Positions 31,516-41,440 of a stretch of 64,000 bases of DNA are shown here, one piece after another. A model generated the notes under the pieces. The model was not told the origin of the DNA. It did no database searches and saw only the letters and a program-made list of their open reading frames with translations. This stretch comes from Isoetes taiwanensis (Eukaryota; Streptophyta; Lycopodiopsida; Isoetales; Isoetaceae): assembly GCA_021234155.1 (NCBI GenBank), contig JAJEKV010000004.1:13982716-14046715 (forward strand). Direction: 5' to 3'. A program made the translations under genes and the position numbers. Position 1 is the first letter of the stretch. Each line of letters opens with the position of its first letter.

Positions 31516-32476
31516 CCTGTTCTTCCATAAATCTGTCCTGATTCTACCTCTGATACAACATTCCTTCCTTGCTCTTTGGTTTCCTCCTTGCTCTGTGATT
31601 TCTTCCGGCAATTGTCATCATGGTCCTATTCGCCTTTATCTCTTGGCTCTTCCTCACCATGATCCTATTTGTCGTTATCTCTCTGCCTCTTTCTCACCTT
31701 CACCACGGTTCTTTGGCGGGATCGATGGTTTGAGTTTACCTCAGTTCTCTCACATGCATAAAGTAATGCATAATGATTGGCGGATATATAAGTTTTTGGA
31801 TAATTCTTGCTCTGTCTGGCTAAGAAATTTTCTGTTGCATGGTTGAATTTTAAGGGTGATCATGTTTACATTATTTAGCTAAGATCTCTTACATGCATAT
31901 TAGATTATAGATCTGTTAATTTCGTGGTTGATCCCTGCTCTCTTTGGCCTCGAAATTTGCATTTGCATGCAGGGATCTTGCACATCAAATTCTCTTGTGA
32001 TTGAGCAGTAAATTTCTCTTGAGTTCCAACTAACTGTGCCCAGCTCATATGTCCTATCTCCTTACTACCTTCTTCCAGATTGTTTTGCCTTCCTTTTATA
32101 ATTTCTCTCACCAATTTGCAGATTAATCCGACCACTAGTGCGGCATTGGGGCTGAGATTTGGCTGCAAATAAACTTTTTTTTTTCTTGAAGGCATTTGCT
32201 CCTTGAATGATGCACCATCCTTTCCAATTTGTTTTTCTTCACCTTCCTCTCTTCTGATCAATTCCAGCAAGCCCGTTCTCTTCCTTTCCAGATGTTTCTT
32301 CCTATATAGGGAGGTGTTCGCCTTTGCATGCTTCGTTGTTGATGGGATTCATCACCAGAGATGGAGTTGGATCTGCTTGCCTGTCTGCCAGGCCAGACTT
32401 CCAGTTATTTTGGAGTTGCATTTACTGCCAGTATCCAGCCCAGCTCTCCCAGCCCAGCTCGTCCCGACGTCCTTAG
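31516..32476. other. pyrimidine-rich non-coding DNA
   Basis: T/C-rich sequence continuing from the TATA repeat, possibly a 5' UTR or intron. ORFs of 100-169 codons here show no motif. The copia element at 32477 interrupts it; sequence resumes at 37287. Confidence 0.4.
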
Positions 32477-32734
32477 TGTTGGATGTTCATCAAAGCCAGC
32501 AGATTCTCCTGACAAATAGCCGTTGTAACAAACCCACTCGCTCCACAACCTGTTCTATTTATGGCATCTGAACTATGTAAATCAATGAGATTCCTTCCTG
32601 AGATTATATAACAGGAGGACTCACTCGTGATAATGCATCAAGTGTTCTTCGCTCTGTGCATCTCTGTGATTCTTGAGCTCCTGTTACACAAGCCTTGCTT
32701 GCGATTTACATTCTGTTTTTCTTGTTCTTCATCA
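32477..32734 (+). repeat. copia 5' LTR (258 bp)
   Basis: Begins TGTTGGATGTTC, ends TTCTTCATCA. A likely TATA box (TTATATAACAGGAGG, about 32604-32612) lies inside it. Confidence 0.95.
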
Positions 32735-32753
32735 GGTTATGGGCCCACACCGC
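32735..32753 (+). other. primer binding site, initiator tRNA-Met anticodon region (half-tRNA type)
   Basis: GGTTATGGGCCCACACCGC abuts the LTR. Its complement contains GTGGGCCCATAACC, which matches the anticodon stem-loop of plant initiator tRNA-Met over 14 contiguous bases (17 of 19 overall, against the tRNA sequence as I remember it). It does not match the tRNA 3' end. Priming from an internally cut initiator tRNA-Met is established for Drosophila copia and for yeast Ty5. Confidence 0.75.
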
Positions 32754-32963
32754 TTCGCTCACGCCTAAGCCGCCTTTCCTTTCTGCGTTCTTGATTTTTC
32801 CGTCCATTCCTTTCTGTGCCTCCTATATATATAAAAAAAAAAATCTTCCGTTCATTCCTTTTTGTTTCTCCTATATATAACAAAAAAAAATCCTCTTCCG
32901 TTCATTCCTTTTTGGTTTCTTCCTCTCTGTTCAATTTTCTTCTCGGATCAACAGATCACCATC

Positions 32964-35309
32964 ATGGATGCTACCACCGCCACTCTCAGCACTGCAGACT
33001 GGCGCATGCTTCCTAGGTTCACTGGAAAGAACTTCCAGATGTGGAAGTGGCGGATCCAGATGATCCTTGAGGATAAACAACTCTGGGAAGTTGTTAATCC
33101 ATCCCTGACTCCGCCCCTGAGCTCTGAATCAACCATCGAAATTGTTCTCGATGGGTCATCTTCTGCTGATTTCCCTGAAAAGGATCGTAAGGCTCGCTTG
33201 ATTATCTCCTCCAGTCTTGACGATACCCCTGCAAGGATGATCAAGGCTGCCACTTCTGCTCAAGAAATGTGGCAGATGTTGCTTCATCTTTATGAATCCA
33301 CCACTGCTAGCAATCGCCTTGTTCTTCGCAAGAAGTTATATGAATTGCAATTACGTGAAGGAGGAGACCTGATGGATCATGTCTGCAAAATGAAGGATTT
33401 GCTTGATGATTTATGTGCTACTGGTGTGACAATTACAGAGGATGAAAAAGTCTGCATGCTGTTGAACAGCTTGCCAAAATCATTTGAAGGTCTCATCATT
33501 AATTTGGAAGGCCGTCTCTCTGAATACTCCTTTGATACTGCTCTTGATCGAGTAAAAAATGAAGCACTTCGTCAACAACAGCAAAATAAGCAAGTTTCTG
33601 ATTCTGACACTCTCATGTTTGCAAATTTGAAGGTTGCAGCTTCAAAGGATGCCCAAGATTCTGTCAAAAAGCCAAAGGATGCTCAAGATTCTCTCAAAAA
33701 GCCAAAAGTTGACCGCAACAAGTTTACCTGCTATCATTGTCAAAAAGGAGGACATCTTGCTCGTGACTGTCGGGCTCCAGCTCCTATTCCCTCATCTTCA
33801 TCATTTGCTCCCACTGTCTCCACTCCAGCTGAACAAAACAATATGGTCCAAGATTTCTTATGCACTGCCTTGACTGATTCTTCTTTTCATGCAGATTCTT
33901 CTTGGTACCTTGATTCTGGAGCCACCAGTCATATGAGTCCCCATAAAGCCTCCTTTACCTCGTACTCTCCATTCAAGATTCATCGATCTGTTCTCATGGG
34001 AGACAACCACCATCAATATGCCATTGCCTCTGGTACTGTCGCAATCCCTCTGCAATCTGGTTCAGTCAAGATGATTAAGGATGTTCTTCATGTTCCGGGT
34101 CTTCATAAGAACTTACTTTCTGTAAGCAAGATTGCAGATGCTGGACTTCACATTGCCTTCTCTGCCAACACCTGCCGCATCACCAATTCTCAAAATCAAA
34201 TTCTTCTAGTTGGCATACGGTCTGGTAATCTTTATCAGATTGAGGATGGAGCTTCAATGGTGGAACAAGCGCATATCACAATCACTCCTCCCAGCAAAAG
34301 CTCTCTTTGGCATTTTCGTCTTGGCCACTTGGCACCAACTCGCCTTCATAATCTTGTTTCCCAGCAGAAATTGCCAATCATATCTCCCACCTATCTGCCA
34401 TGCAATGCTTGTCTTCAAGGAAAAGCCACTAGAACGTCATTTCCCTTGTCTGAATCTCAGGCCAGCAAGCCCCTGCTCCATACAGACCTCATTGGGCCTA
34501 TCAAACCATCCACTCTCAATGGCGCTCAATATGTTCTTGTATTCATCGATGATTTCTCCAGAAAAATATTTGTGCATCTCTTGCATTACAAGCATGAAGT
34601 TTATAACACTTTTCTGCATTTTCAGCCAGAAATAGAGCGTGTTACAGGTCAGCACATCATCACTATCAGAAGTGATGGAGGAGGGGAATTCTGCTCCAAC
34701 AAATTTGACCAGTTCTGCAAGGCCAAGGGCATTCATCATCAAATCACTGCTCCATATACTCCAGAACAAAATGGCAGAGCTGAACGAGCAAATCGAACTC
34801 TTATTGAGATGGCTCGCACCCTTATGATTGCCATGGATGTTCCCGCTGAATTTTGGGGGGAGGCCATTCTCACAGCTGCATATACTATGAATCGTACACC
34901 TCATAGGAGCATCCAAAATCGTCTCCCAGAAGAAGTTTGGACAGGTCAGCAAATTTCTCTTAAGCACATGCGTGTTTTTGGTTGCAAGGCCTTTGCCTAC
35001 GTACAAACAGCTCGCAGGTCCAAATTGGCTCCAAAAACCATCACCTGTATGTTCATAGGGTACTGCACCAATCGCAAGGCCTACAGGTTGTTTGATTTAC
35101 AGAATCGATCCCTTGTTATTAGCTGCCATGTCTCCTTCAATGAGTTCGAGTCATGTGCCCTGCCTTCTCCCTCATCTCAGTCGCCTACATTTGTGATCTT
35201 TGATGACCCTGACACCTCTGCAAACTCTGTTCCTGATTCCTCCATCATAACATCTCCAGGATATGCCTTCTCCATCTTCTTCAAATGTTTCTTCACCTGC
35301 ACCACCTGA
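32964..35309 (+). CDS. gag-pol: copia gag-protease-integrase
   Basis: The start ATG 32964 (MDATTATLS) is chosen because the leader before it is a poly-A/T-rich UTR; the open frame itself begins earlier. Gag capsid region about residues 1-230. CCHC zinc knuckle CYHCQKGGHLARDC at about 256-269. Aspartic protease WYLDSGATSHM with Asp near 316. Integrase HHCC zinc region (WHFRLGHLAP ... CNACLQGK), then the D,D,E core with HTDLIGP, FIDDFSRK and PEQNGRAERANRT. The frame ends in a Ser/Pro-rich linker at 35309, after sequence sense has moved to the next frame (about 35260). Confidence 0.92.
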   Translation: MDATTATLSTADWRMLPRFTGKNFQMWKWRIQMILEDKQLWEVVNPSLTPPLSSESTIEIVLDGSSSADFPEKDRKARLIISSSLDDTPARMIKAATSAQEMWQMLLHLYESTTASNRLVLRKKLYELQLREGGDLMDHVCKMKDLLDDLCATGVTITEDEKVCMLLNSLPKSFEGLIINLEGRLSEYSFDTALDRVKNEALRQQQQNKQVSDSDTLMFANLKVAASKDAQDSVKKPKDAQDSLKKPKVDRNKFTCYHCQKGGHLARDCRAPAPIPSSSSFAPTVSTPAEQNNMVQDFLCTALTDSSFHADSSWYLDSGATSHMSPHKASFTSYSPFKIHRSVLMGDNHHQYAIASGTVAIPLQSGSVKMIKDVLHVPGLHKNLLSVSKIADAGLHIAFSANTCRITNSQNQILLVGIRSGNLYQIEDGASMVEQAHITITPPSKSSLWHFRLGHLAPTRLHNLVSQQKLPIISPTYLPCNACLQGKATRTSFPLSESQASKPLLHTDLIGPIKPSTLNGAQYVLVFIDDFSRKIFVHLLHYKHEVYNTFLHFQPEIERVTGQHIITIRSDGGGEFCSNKFDQFCKAKGIHHQITAPYTPEQNGRAERANRTLIEMARTLMIAMDVPAEFWGEAILTAAYTMNRTPHRSIQNRLPEEVWTGQQISLKHMRVFGCKAFAYVQTARRSKLAPKTITCMFIGYCTNRKAYRLFDLQNRSLVISCHVSFNEFESCALPSPSSQSPTFVIFDDPDTSANSVPDSSIITSPGYAFSIFFKCFFTCTT

Positions 35310-37071
35310 AGCTACTGTTTCTTCATCATCATCTCCATGTGCTCCTGTTTCCAGCCAACCAGCCTCTCTTCCAACTCGGCCCACAAGAATTCGGCGTCCA
35401 CCAGTTTGGAGTCATGATTACACCTTTTCTCTCACTAGCTCTGTCACAGAACCTAACTGTTATCAAGAGGCCATATCGTCTCCTGAAAAGTCACAGTGGC
35501 TTGCTGCTATGCAACGAGAATATGATTCAATTCTTCAAGCTGAGACCTGGACTCTTGTCCCCCGACCTCCCAATCACACCGTTGTTGATTCCAGATGGGT
35601 ATTCAAACTCAAGTACAACAGTAAGGGAGAAATTGACAGGTACAAGGCCCGTTTTGTTGCACGAGGATTCACACAAGTTCCAGGAGTTGATTTCGATGAA
35701 ACCTTTGCTCCAGTAGCCAAGATGGTCTCTATTCGCACGGTACTTGCTTATGCCACACTAAATCATTGTTTTGTGCATCAGATGGATGTTACAAATGCAT
35801 TCTTACATGGGAATCTTCAAGAAGAAGTCTATCTGGAGCAGCCTGAAGGTTTCAGCCAAGGTTCTGCCCAAGATACAGTCTGCAGGCTTCACAAAGCACT
35901 GTATGGTTTACGTCAAGCCCCTCGTGCATGGTATGAAAAGCTCCATCAAACCTTGACCCATCTAAACTTTCAGCCTAGCACTGCAGATCCCAGTGTATAC
36001 TTCCGTCATCAGCCTTATCCTCTCATCTTACTTTGTTATGTGGACGATATTCTTCTTGTCGCAGCAAATGAGCAAGACTTAAATACTCTCAAGCACAACC
36101 TTCATCTTCAATTTCGTATGAAGGATCTTGGTTCAGTCCACTATTTTCTGGGCCTTGAGATCACTTATGATCAGACCCTTGGCTCCATGCACTTAAAGCA
36201 GACCAAGTACCTCACTGAACTTCTCACTCGTACCTCCATGTTATCCTGCAAACCAGTCTCCACCCCTCTTGATTTTGGAATTACCCTTTTGCCTTCTGAT
36301 CCTGACTGCTCTCCCAATCTCCAGTCTTTCCAGTCCAAATATCGAAGCATTATTGGTACCCTTCTCTTTGCTGCTACATCCACACGCCCAGATCTTGCTT
36401 TCCCTGTCTGTAAACTAAGTCAATTCAACACTGATCCAAAACAAACCCATTGCATTTGTCTCAAAAGATGTCTTCGTTATGTGGCTGGAACCCTCTCTCA
36501 TGGCCTTCACTACCATGCACAAGGAAATACTGAAATTTTTGGCTATGCAGATGCTGATTGGGCTGGTAATCATCATGATAGGAAGTCTACCTCTGGATAT
36601 TCCTTTCTTCTTGCAGGGGGGGCAGTAAGCTGGAGCAGTTCTAAACAGAAATGTGTTGCTCAATCGACTACTGAAGCAGAATATGTAGCCCTGGCTCATG
36701 CTAGCAATGAAGCAGTTTGGTTGCAAAATTTGGCCACTCATCTTCAACTCACTGATCAGAATAAGATCTCTATCTTCACCGACAATCAGGGTGCTCTGGC
36801 AATCTCGCACAATCCGGTCATGCATCAACGAATGAAACACATAGATATCCGATATCATGTGGTCCGAGATCTTGTGGAGCAACAACGCATTCAACTCTCT
36901 TATTGTCCCACTGACCAAATGGCTGCAGATGTTCTGACCAAGGCCTTGGCACGATCAAAATTTCTTCAGATCCTTTCACTTCTTGGCTTCAAATCTCATC
37001 CTGAAAATCTTCTATCTTTGAGGGGGGGTGTTGGATGTTCATCAAAGCCAGCAGATTCTCCTGACAAATAG
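35263..37071 (+). CDS. pol: copia reverse transcriptase-RNase H
   Basis: Overlaps the previous frame by 47 bp in the Ser/Pro-rich linker, one frame over. Reverse transcriptase shows WLAAMQREYDSI, KARFVARGFTQVPG, MDVTNAFLHG and the catalytic YVDD at 36037-36048 (about residue 259). RNase H shows GYADADWAGN, KSTSGYSFLLAGGAVSWSS, TEAEYVALAHA and FTDNQGALAIS. The stop (37071) lies 14 codons inside the 3' LTR. All catalytic residues I can check are present, so a single indel in a non-conserved linker is the only visible defect. Confidence 0.92.
   Translation: MPSPSSSNVSSPAPPEATVSSSSSPCAPVSSQPASLPTRPTRIRRPPVWSHDYTFSLTSSVTEPNCYQEAISSPEKSQWLAAMQREYDSILQAETWTLVPRPPNHTVVDSRWVFKLKYNSKGEIDRYKARFVARGFTQVPGVDFDETFAPVAKMVSIRTVLAYATLNHCFVHQMDVTNAFLHGNLQEEVYLEQPEGFSQGSAQDTVCRLHKALYGLRQAPRAWYEKLHQTLTHLNFQPSTADPSVYFRHQPYPLILLCYVDDILLVAANEQDLNTLKHNLHLQFRMKDLGSVHYFLGLEITYDQTLGSMHLKQTKYLTELLTRTSMLSCKPVSTPLDFGITLLPSDPDCSPNLQSFQSKYRSIIGTLLFAATSTRPDLAFPVCKLSQFNTDPKQTHCICLKRCLRYVAGTLSHGLHYHAQGNTEIFGYADADWAGNHHDRKSTSGYSFLLAGGAVSWSSSKQKCVAQSTTEAEYVALAHASNEAVWLQNLATHLQLTDQNKISIFTDNQGALAISHNPVMHQRMKHIDIRYHVVRDLVEQQRIQLSYCPTDQMAADVLTKALARSKFLQILSLLGFKSHPENLLSLRGGVGCSSKPADSPDK
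37018..37028 (+). other. polypurine tract
   Basis: TTGAGGGGGGG directly before the 3' LTR; primer site for plus-strand DNA synthesis. Confidence 0.85.
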
Positions 37072-37286
37072 CCGTTGTAACAAACCCACTCGCTCCACAA
37101 CCTGTTCTATTTATGGCATCTGAACTATGTAAATCAATGAGATTCCTTCCTGAGATTATATAACAGGAGGACTCACTCGTGATAATGCATCAAGTGTTCT
37201 TCGCTCTGTGCATCTCTGTGATTCTTGAGCTCCTGTTACACAAGCCTTGCTTGCGTTTTACATTCTGTTTTTCTTGTTCTTCATCA
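37029..37286 (+). repeat. copia 3' LTR (258 bp)
   Basis: Same ends as the 5' LTR, one substitution by eye; followed by the target duplication CTTAG. Confidence 0.95.
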
Positions 37287-37291
37287 CTTAG

Positions 37292-39242
37292 CTTTGGAAA
37301 TTGGACTCTATATTCATTCTGGGAGTACCAGATTTGGTGCTCGGAGTTCTTGCCCCTTTTCTTCCTACCTCGCTGGATCTACCATAATCGGGTTGCACAG
37401 GTTCGTCATCCAAATGATGGAATGTGGCTCTCCCCTTTCTTGCACTGTGTATCTACCGGAATCATGCAAGGTAGTTATTCATCCAAAACATGCGATCATA
37501 GGAGATATACAGGCCGGCTTTCTAAGTTTGATCCTATAGGATTCTGGGCAGTATCCAGACAATCCGACAGCCCAAGCTCCTCCTAGTCTTCAGAGATAGA
37601 GCATTGGCTGCCTTTTTGGTGTTTTGCCCAACGCAAGCTTTCCGAAAAATCGCTGTTAAGATATGTTCTTTGATTCTAATCCACCTCTCTCTGGCTTTCG
37701 TACTTCACCTGCAATTCATAAGCTCATCATGTCCAATAAGACGTTGTTTTGCCATTGCCTTGTTCCGATTGGTCTCAATTCATAGATGCACTTTAACTTG
37801 TGCACAACTTGTAATTCAATCCATCGGCTCTTGCAATCCGATTGTTCAGATGGCGGCCTCTAGACTCCTGCAGATCTGTCTCCCAACAGATAACTTGTCC
37901 TGTCAATTCTGCATGGTAGCCCAACAGCCCATCCTTTAACCAAGTCAAAGTCATCTCATATATCTCCCTAGCTCAGACATCTACCACATCTTTCTGCCCA
38001 GACATCGTCGGATTCTTGCGCTGCAGTGGTGCAACCTGGAATTGTTGAACTTCCAGCCTCTATCGCATGCAACAGACCACAGACTGGAGAGGCTCCGCTT
38101 GGTTTATTTTCTTTGATGGCTCATCTCAACTCGATCTCTCCTCACTATGCATGCCAGGTATTTACTCAACTTATGCTGCCTGCTACTGCCTGTTATGAAT
38201 CTTCTGGTAGCACTTTTTACACAGGCTTTTTGCACAGGTGCGTTTTTGTTCTTTCTCCAAATTGTACATTAAGTTACAAATCGATGTATTTGAGTCCAGT
38301 TGTGTTGGTTGGGGCCTTATTATTACTTTCTAGACCAAGCTTCAAGTCGTGGTGTTGTCCATTAAACTTGTTAATTTAGCTTTGATCTGATCAAGTGTGG
38401 CCTTATAGACCAGGGTTCGAGTCCTGGGGCTTTGTTGATTTAGCCCTGAATTGGTCATGTTCTATGTACTTGCTAACTTGTGTTTCTTATCTGTTAGTGG
38501 TATAATACCAAGCTCAAGGGCGATATATTATTTGCCAGCTTCATTCAATGTTCTCGCTACCTATTTCTTTGGTCCATTTCCGTTAAAAGTTATCGTTTAT
38601 AAGTGAGGGTTCTGTAGTATCAGTTCGATAGTTCCATTGTTTTTAATCTAATTACTTATGGTCATCCTTCTCATCACTTTCGGATTTGACATCGACATCA
38701 ACCTCGGCTATGATCTCAATCTTCACCATGCCGCCCTACCCTTGGTATTATCTTGTCTGTTTTTCAAGTCAAATTATTGTAAATTTATGGGGCATTTCCT
38801 TCCTTGCCAGATGTGGTACGTTGATCTTACTTGTTTGTTTGCAATTTTATTGTGTCCTTGGGTTGTCTACTATATATGTTAGGAGTTTATTTGCGTGATC
38901 GTTTGAGCATTATTATAGTCGACTATTATTGTGCCCTAGTTTGATACAATATTATTGCTGGACAAATAGCATTTGTAGTTTTTGAGAATTGTGTTACATA
39001 TATATGTCTCTTTCCATCTTTAAAGGCCTTATGTTTCTCATCTTTCTCATCTTCTAGTTATGCAACGAGCTCGGGGGTGATCTGTTATAATTTTGTTTTG
39101 GTCAGCATTTGCTCCATGTTCTTGCTAACTATTTCTTTGTCCCACTCCCTTTGTTTCTCATATGGGTGGTATTAGTTCACCAAGTTTCATCATTTTTTAT
39201 ACAGTCATTCTTCTCTCCTTATCAGTTTTGGCTATGATTTTA
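37292..39242. other. T-rich degenerate repetitive DNA
   Basis: Continuation of the DNA interrupted by the copia element. It contains ORFs of up to 135 codons without motifs, rich in Cys, Phe and Leu as expected from T-rich sequence. The segment 38690-38890 is related to about 44066-44260 and to 44800-44890 (ATTTGGGGCATTTTTTCCTT type phrases), so this belongs to a diverged repeat family. At 38407-38417 a B-box-like GGTTCGAGTCC with imperfect tRNA-like surroundings may be a SINE remnant. Confidence 0.45.
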
Positions 39243-40348
39243 CACAAGGCACCCAAAATTAAAACACTACATGGTTCTTTTCATGGTTATGACTAGAAAA
39301 CCATTCCACAAAACCAATGGGTGTTTGGGGGTTAATTTCATTAAAAACCATATGTGGGTAAATTAATGGGTTCTCTTGTAAGATTTGCTGGAGTGGTATT
39401 ATGGCATGGTAAGTGCAATGGCTTCTTTTGTAGAGTTGGTCAAAGTGGTATTACATATTGGTAAAATGATGTGGTATAATTATAGTGTTTTAAGGCTATG
39501 GTTTGCCTATGTGATATAACATGATGGTCGTGGATATAGTTTAATATAATGCTCTATTCATGTGATTCATAATGTGCTTGGTTATTGTGGTAAACCGGCA
39601 TGGTTAAATGTCAAGGTAAATGCACGTCTTCCCTGTTGTGTTTGTTCTAAGTGTGCATGGTTTTGTTATACATTAGTTTCATGGTTATCATCTATAAATC
39701 CGTAATGTTAACCAGTATCTTCATGGTTATCATTTATAACCATTCATGGTTATCATTTATAACCAATAACGTTGTGTTGTTTGAAGCATTTCAAATTTAG
39801 GAGAATAAAATTACTGGTTATCATATATAACTAGTAATGTTTTGTTCTTTGAAGCATTTCAAGTTCAAGAAACTAAAACTACCGATTTATTTTCAACCAG
39901 TAATGTTTATGTTGTTTGAAGCAAGGGGATTTGAACCCCAACCATTTCCAAAACTCATGAACAATGATGAATTTATTGCCAGAAATACGCATAGAACAAA
40001 TTTAAATCATAGCCATAAGTAAAGTAACTGCAGCAAGAAAGGACTACCTTGCACTTGTATTTAAGTTTAAGTGCATACATAATCACCTCTAGCTTAGTCC
40101 GTGATGCAACAAGGCTCAGAATTCATCTACCTTCTGAATCCTGACATGCATATCTACGTCATCTGAAGTTTTAAAAATGAGCCAGTCTTATCTCTTTATT
40201 GTTCAAAGTTCCAATATATCTTCTCTTCCTTCCTTCCTTCCTTCTTCTGCAAGTATTGATCAGAATTATGTTCTCTCTTCAGACAATGTACTAAGTTACT
40301 TTATTCAAGCATTGCACACCTGACCTTCATATCACTTCTTGATAGAAG

Positions 40349-40573
40349 ATGGATGCCATAGCCAGAGCTTGGTTCTCTCACTCTGTTAAAAACCAGGGGA
40401 TAAAAGATCAGTGGAAAACAAAGGAATGTGAAAAAGGCAAAATGTTAAGAATTAATGGAATGCAGGAGGACTGTTGTTGCTTGCAAAATAACTTTAACTC
40501 CATCTTTAAACCACAAATAAATAGCCATAGCCACTCAATACAAATGCTACAAAAAAAAGGGCGCAATTCATAG
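40349..40573 (+). CDS. small ORF of unknown meaning (74 aa)
   Basis: Lys/Gln/Ser/Asn-rich peptide from ATG 40349 with no recognisable motif, inside the TIR element and opposite to the spliced minus-strand segment. Probably a chance ORF, recorded only because it begins with a normal ATG and is not a shadow of a recognised gene. Confidence 0.1.
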   Translation: MDAIARAWFSHSVKNQGIKDQWKTKECEKGKMLRINGMQEDCCCLQNNFNSIFKPQINSHSHSIQMLQKKGRNS

Positions 40574-40624
40574 CCATGGCCGGTGACTATAATCTAAAAA
40601 CTGAGAAGAGTGAATTGACCTTAC

Positions 40625-40699
40625 CTGCGATAAGCCAATGGAATGGCTTCCCAAGGATCGAACTTGCAAATGAAAATGTTCGCCGAAAGGAATCGAAAC
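40625..40699 (-). CDS. captured internal exon, 75 bp, possible NAC-like motif
   Basis: Bounded by consensus splice sites on the minus strand: acceptor TTTTCCTTGCAG before 40699 and donor GTAAGG after 40625. One of its three open frames reads NIFICKFDPWEAIPLAYR, which recalls the D..KFDPW..LP motif of plant NAC transcription factors. The fit is short and neighbouring NAC blocks were not found, so it could be another family. It lies downstream of a spliced leader and promoter-like DNA within the 4.8-kb TIR element. Confidence 0.3.
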
Positions 40700-40794
40700 C
40701 TGCAAGGAAAATGGTTATTTTGTGAAGCAAAGGGAGGGATGTAATAAATCAAATAAGAGTTCAAACGATCTTAGATGCCATCGCCGATACAGTA

Positions 40795-41440
40795 CCTTTG
40801 TTGAACCTGGAAACTTCAATGTTTAGCTCATTTTATTTCGGAAAGTTTAATAAGACAGATAAGAACCTTACCTGGTCTGTGTTAATCGCAGGATTCTGCC
40901 ATAGCTCAAAATGGAGAGCCCATGAATCTGCAATCTGCTATCTACGAACTAGAAATACATGTGAAGTGAAAACAAGGCCATGGCAAGCATTTCTTCTTAC
41001 AAAATAGGGCATTGGGTCGAAAAACTGAGGAAGAACATGCATGCCGAGCTGCAATCTGCTCTGATATGCAATCTGTTCTAACATGCCGAGATGCGATCTG
41101 CTCTGTTAAAGGATAGCGATATACCAGAAAAAGAAAAAGGATTACATGCTGCCTTTTAAACTCCTGTTTGATCCTTCATTTTTCGGCTTGGATAGCGAAC
41201 CCTTATGTCACGGCGAGCTGCATCTGCATGAAGAAACGACGGTGATCTGCATCTGCATCACATGCTATGAAGAAACGGCGGCGATCTGCATCAAGCATCA
41301 CATCCTATGGCGAGCTGCATCTGCATCCGCATCCGCATGAGGAAACGGCGGCGGTGTGGAGACTAATCTAACCCAAAAAACAAAACCTAAAAAAAACCCT
41401 AACCTGCGCAGCCGGTCAGTCAGGGCCCATCTACATTAGA
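40795..41440 (-). promoter_or_regulatory. plant-type promoter and spliced 5' leader
   Basis: On the minus strand, GATGGGCCCTGAC (about 41434-41422) and TTAGGGTTTTTTTT (about 41403-41390) are a GGCCCA site II-like box and a telo-box, both common in promoters of growth-related plant genes. Downstream come short GCATCTGCATC repeats, then a leader with an intron candidate (donor CAG|GTAAGG near 40873, acceptor TTTCCAG near 40810) and a first ATG near 40765. This looks like the 5' part of a host gene carried by the transposon. Confidence 0.45.
41215..41340. repeat. GATCTGCATC / GCATCC short tandem repeats
   Basis: Imperfect repeats of CATCTGCATC and ATGAAGAAACGRCGGCGATC, ending in three GCATCC units. 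They lie in the presumed 5' leader of the minus-strand gene segment. Confidence 0.7.

Larger units (their letters stand above)
32477..37286 (+). mobile_element. complete young Ty1/copia retrotransposon (4.81 kb)
   Basis: 258-bp LTRs at both ends that differ at one base by eye (A near 32704, T near 37256), a 5-bp target duplication CTTAG (32472-32476 and 37287-37291), a primer binding site directly after the 5' LTR, and a G-rich polypurine tract before the 3' LTR. The order gag, protease, integrase, reverse transcriptase, RNase H defines copia. The polyprotein is open except for one frame change in the linker between integrase and reverse transcriptase. Near-identical LTRs imply recent insertion. 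Confidence 0.95.

Noticed and set aside
37179-38379. Series of 100-135-codon plus ORFs
   Set aside because: Cys/Phe/Leu-rich peptides expected from T/C-rich DNA; first one starts inside the LTR; no motif and no consistent frame.
38374-38440. Possible tRNA gene around GGTTCGAGTCC
   Set aside because: The B box is present, but the T-stem pairs only with an 8-nt loop and the D and acceptor arms are missing; at most a SINE remnant.
39925-39950. GGGGTTCAAATCCCC (minus strand) as a tRNA
   Set aside because: Isolated T-arm-like palindrome without an A box or stems.
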